DNA of 64,000 nt. It comes from Bathymodiolus brooksi. Lineage: Eukaryota; Mollusca; Bivalvia; Mytilida; Modiolidae. The notes beneath the pieces are model-generated. The model was not told the origin of the DNA, did not search any database, and was given only the letters and a program-made list of their open reading frames with translations. Made by a program: the position numbers and the translations under genes. This document shows positions 60,200 through 64,000 of this stretch, piece after piece (within the stretch, counting starts at the first letter, position 1; each line of letters starts with the position of its first letter). The DNA lies in assembly GCA_963680875.1 (NCBI GenBank), contig OY804576.1, forward strand, positions 76,265,668 to 76,329,667, given 5' to 3'.

Positions 60200-61046
60200 G
60201 CTAATAATGTCACTTGCTCTGGTCTGAAAAAATTAGCGTGAAGACTGCATATGATTTTCGCCGTGGTGTTATCACCGACAATTAAAATATTTCACCGACA
60301 TTTAGGTCCCAATTTGTATATTTTCGTGGTGAACGTTTCACCGTGATTTCACCGACATTTTACGGAGATCTTATGACATATCACCGCCATTTCGCCGCAA
60401 AAAAACATCGACCAAGTTGATTTCGTGCTAAAAACCTCTGTGCGTACTGTTTGTGGTCGATTTGATTTTCATTTTGACTGGAAATCTTTTCAAATAATTC
60501 CTACTGTCGATATAAAAGTGTATGTATAAATTTGCATTATGCATCTAGTACTTCTACAATTAGATACGATAACGTAACCCTCATTCCGCTTGTACTCCAG
60601 TTAGGGTTACGAATCGGTCCCATTCAACGTATGGGAGCAAATTTAAATTTTCGTTAAGTGAATATTTCAACTTTCTTTTTGCATCTGGTCATAATTTATT
60701 ATTCCCTACAATTTTTTAGTAATGGTGATACGAAATAAGTGTTACAATACCTGTTTCTACCTTCACGGTCAATTTCGTATTCAATTTGTTCTTGCCCGCC
60801 ATGACACCTTACATAGACTCTCGCGATGGGCGGAGCCTATCCATACAAATGTATATGGATCTCAATGCCAAATATGGAAAACTTTTACTACGATTTTACG
60901 GCAATCGATCCAAATAAGGATATCTCCAAAACGAGGCAAATGCACGTGAAATAGCAACTTGTAAACAAAATGTCAGACAAAAAGAAGATTTCATGCATTC
61001 AAATTTTCAGATGGATACAAGTCTACCATGGATTGATGCAGCGTTT
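60200..61046. other. No gene; cluster of TTTCACCG words
   Basis: 60250-60405 has many 'TTTCACCGACATTT' and 'CACCG.CATTT' words in both orientations, likely subterminal repeats of an unresolved element. Nothing coding was recognised. Confidence 0.5.
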
Positions 61047-61677
61047 CAGGGGTTAAAAAATCTTGGACCACCTCACTAGCCCAGGGCTAGCATACTCCCA
61101 AATATTACTAGCCCGAATCTATGAACCACTAGTCCTGGTCAATACCATGATTTCATGAATCCGACTTGCAGACTTGAACCCTTGTACAACATGTACAATG
61201 TATATTAGTTTAACTATTTTTCTTTTCAGATCTGGTATTGCATTTTATTTTCACTTATTTTCCACAGTTCAGGTCACAGTAAGGCCAAAAATATATATAT
61301 ATGTGTGTTTACGGACACATGTAAACAAATTTTTTTTTTTTACTATCGGCAAAACCGGAAATAGTCGTTCCCGGTTCAAGAATCCGATTCCGGTATTTCA
61401 TTTTCGAAATTTCCGGTAAACCTTCATTTGTTGAAGCTGTTTTTTCTACCTTCTTTGCTCTCAATTTCGACAAAATGCTAGCAGTTGAATAAATAAAACA
61501 TTGCTGCTGATTAAACAACATATAACATATATGAATATAAGTAGATACGCGAATATTGACAAGTTTGTCAATATCTGATAAATTTTTTTACTAACCCGTC
61601 GGGCATACAGCTGATTATTTCAGCTAGCCCAAATGTGGAAATCACTAGCCCCGGGCTAGTGGATTTTTTAACCCCTG
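61047..61677. mobile_element. 631 bp CAGGGGTTAAAAAATC TIR element (TSD CGTTT)
   Basis: CAGGGGTTAAAAAATC and its inverse GATTTTTTAACCCCTG, flanked by CGTTT (61042-61046; 61678-61682). Subterminal 'ACTAGCCC' repeats occur in both ends. The interior contains inverted repeat D copy 2 (61329-61521). Confidence 0.88.
61329..61521 (-). repeat. Repeat D, copy 2, inside the 61047-61677 element
   Basis: Inverse of 59641-59830, from TATCGGCAAAACCGGAAA to 'CATTGCTGCTGATTAAACAAC'. Confidence 0.8.
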
Positions 61678-61682
61678 CGTTT

Positions 61683-62497
61683 ACTTAGCACCTCAAGGTT
61701 TACCTAAATATATTTATCTTTCACCCCCGTTCATTTTTCCAACCACTAATAGTAGGGTGCCCAGTGTTAAAAAAGACGCTTAGTTATCGAGTTTGGGTTA
61801 ACGGAATTACACACGGATAATTTTGGTATTAAACGCCAGAAAAATTATTACATTTTGTATATTTAATTGTCGTCGTAAGTTTCTGTGGTCACAATTTTTT
61901 TAATTTCACGTTTTTCAAAGGTACCCTCGGCTGACACATTGTACATGGTATTTTCAGGATGAAAATTAAAATATTCTCCGCTATCTAAATAGCTAAAAAG
62001 GTTTTTACATAAGAGATAATGTATCAAAGATATAATTAAAATAAAAACGGGATGTAAATAATTGATTTTTGAAAGAGTATATCAGCCTTACTTTAAGCCT
62101 CAAATTTGACCCCAAATTAACCGTATTTTCAACAAAAGCAAAGTAATTACACTACATTATAAATGTACTTTGATTTTGAAGAAAACATATTGATGAAATG
62201 TACATGTGTGCCAAAAATAATAATCTAAATGTCAGCGGTTGTTGAGAAATTGGCAAAATATAAACTCAAATAACTGTTAATTTCCTCTTTGTCATACACG
62301 GATTGTTATGTACCGGTTTTTGTTAATGATGTGTCGCTTGCCGGTCATTAACTAGCACGATCTCTGTCTCAATGCATTTAGTATTTTCTCTTCTTTTATG
62401 GCAAATATATTGGTTTTAATTGTTCAGTAGAATTGTTTGTGGTTTTTATGTTTTAAAAACATTCATTTTTATGTCGGCCGTTGATTGGTTTTAAAAT
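61683..62497. other. No gene recognised
   Basis: AT-rich. It is the upstream flank of the broken gene at 62498. No promoter assignment is possible. Confidence 0.45.
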
Positions 62498-63610
62498 TTG
62501 TTTAATTCATGTGTTTCTAATACACGGACCAATCCTGCAGGATACGTTATAAGTCCGGAAATGGCTCAGTTTCATAGAAGGTTTCTTGCAGTCGCTGCCA
62601 ACAAACAAGCATTAATAAAATTTCTTGGTGAATCGATTGTGCAACACTATCGTTTATCATCTCTTGAGATGTCATCCGGGGAGGTTCCGTATCTTTATGG
62701 TGCTTCTAATCATTGCCAAGAACATCTGCAGAGATGGAGTCTCCGATTGCCAAGAGTTATACTGTACACATGAAGAGGCGGACACTCGTATGATTTTACA
62801 TGCTATCCATGCAGACAAAACGTTCGGTGAAAGTGGAATCAAAGGTTGGATCATTGTTAAATCGCCTGATACAGATTTCTTGATTCTATATGCATCCATT
62901 ACTTTCCTTCAATGCAACATACACAGGAATGATGGTTTCATACGGGTTCTATCACAAACACCAAGGATGGGCGTTTTCATTCCCGTACATTCGATCTGTA
63001 GCATCCTCAATCCTGTTTATGTAGCATTTTACCAGTTGCACATGCCATCACAAGATGTGATTCCACATCATCCTTGTTTGGGATTGGCAAACGAACCGTT
63101 TTTAAAGTACTTAAAGACAGTCCAGAAAACTTTAGAGATTTGTCCACCCTTGCAGACTGTGACACTGATAAATCTATAGATGCCGCCAGTAAACTTGTTT
63201 GCCGACTGTACAACCAAAAACGAAAACTGAAGGAAGATCACGTCGATCTTAACAAATTGAGGGTAAGGTTAGCGACACTGAGGGATGCATGTTTGGCCAA
63301 ACTTCCACCCTGTGAAGCCACCTTCACTCAGCATGTTTTGCGATCCTCACTACAGATAAATATTTGGATGACTGCCCATGTTGCAAAACTGCCAATGAAG
63401 TCTGCAGTGCTATTTGGATGGGAAGACAGGAATGGATTAGTTCCAGTTTATTTCAAAGGCCAGATGTCTTCTGATTTTTTGCAAGACCTTGTTTGTACTT
63501 GCAAAGGAAAATCTGTGTGCATGAAAGGATGCATTTGTTTTGAGCAAAGTCTATCTTGCATAGACCTTTGCCCTTGCCAAGCTGGCGACTTATGCCGCAA
63601 TATCACCTAG
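62498..63610 (+). pseudogene. Frame-broken gene: EEADTR/SPDTD nuclease-like domain plus Cys cluster
   Basis: The reading is continuous in meaning but switches frame twice. Frame A (from 62498) gives ...EMAQFHRRFLAVAANKQALI. Frame B (about 62720-63020) gives DGVSDCQELYCTHEEADTRM and IVKSPDTDFLILY. Frame A again from about 63027 gives a GCDTTS-like TRCDSTSSLFGIGKRTVFKVL, then a helical region, and C-terminal CTCKGKSVCMKGCICFE...CIDLCPCQ...CRNIT. The acidic pair EEAD...SPDTD resembles the internal motifs of XPG/FEN1 and other PIN-fold nucleases. The Cys cluster resembles a CXC (tesmin-like) finger. I recall such proteins as multi-copy in invertebrate genomes. The function is not known to me and a transposon origin is possible. 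The two shifts could also be assembly errors. Confidence 0.6.
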
Positions 63611-64000
63611 CAATATCTAGAAATACTGATGAAGATGATGACACATGATCTCATTTGTTTTCTTTTTCATCCAGTCTCCATCTATTTCACCGAATAAAAC
63701 TGTTGTTATCAAAACTATGATCTCAGATAAAACAGTCTTTCATTTCCAACATTGTGAACATCAACTCACGTTAGTCATAGTTGTCCAGTTACCACGACTT
63801 CCCATTGACGTCTTTTGTTTCATTGAGACTTGGTCTAATGTCTGTTTTAGGCAAGCATCACTGTTTTCTGTGCTTAGTAAACTTAGACAAGTTCATACAT
63901 ACTATGTGTTTTTCAGTAAATAGCAGTTTCATTTGTTGCAATGTTTTTTAAGGTGTTCTTTTTATATGTTGTGGTGGTTATGTCGTAGCTTGTTTCCGTT
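63611..64000. other. No gene recognised
   Basis: 3' flank of the broken gene. A 92-codon frame here is not recognised. Confidence 0.4.

Overview
This is a window of an AT-rich, intron-rich, repeat-dense animal genome. Two conserved housekeeping genes, read exon by exon, identify it as metazoan. The repeats suggest a bivalve mollusc, possibly mytilid-like: tRNA-derived SINEs ending in TTAAACAACAATCACTCACT, arrays of ~140-160 bp units between short inverted ends, and a dispersed sequence containing 'GGGGTTCGTGTTGCT'. The bivalve assignment rests on recall of such repeats and is inference; no database was searched.

Host genes. (1) A complete TATA-binding protein gene (TBP) lies on the minus strand, 43040 to 30545. 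It has seven coding exons that join in frame to 780 nt (259 aa plus stop), all with GT/AG junctions. (2) A 20S proteasome subunit alpha type-6 gene (PSMA6) lies on the minus strand, 58111 to 49460. Six coding exons give 220 aa plus stop; the short first coding exon was not found. (3) A C2H2 zinc-finger gene lies on the plus strand (18767-19777) with nine intact fingers. It runs into about ten decayed fingers (to 20637), and a duplicated copy of its N-terminal exon sits 2.8 kb upstream. (4) A frame-broken gene at 62498-63610 (plus) has an EEADTR...SPDTD nuclease-like motif pair and a C-terminal cysteine cluster.

The rest is mostly mobile DNA, often nested. 1-6 kb: dispersed repeats and terminal-inverted-repeat (TIR) elements. 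6.1-15.3 kb: a 9.2 kb inverted-repeat structure whose arms carry tandem ~520-715 bp units. Its interior holds a LINE, which holds a 785 bp TIR element with a 6 bp target-site duplication (TSD), which holds a 109 bp hairpin with a 9 bp TSD. 15.3-21 kb: zinc-finger locus, a minus-strand LINE and a foldback containing telomere-like repeats. 21.3-25 kb: a triple nest (dispersed repeat, foldback element, then a Helentron-like array inserted between T and T). 25-30 kb: SINE, Helentron-like array and hairpins. 30.5-43 kb: TBP, with a broken LINE in its last intron. 44.1-46.95 kb: 17-unit, 160 bp array with higher-order structure. 49.5-58.1 kb: PSMA6, whose introns hold several TIR elements. One of these, 2.3 kb long, repeats the palindromic motif TGTCAGGAGTGTGACA. 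58-64 kb: TIR elements and the nuclease-like pseudogene.

TBP is the general transcription factor at promoters and PSMA6 is an outer-ring subunit of the proteasome. They are head-to-tail neighbours on the minus strand, and nothing in the sequence shows that they are co-regulated.
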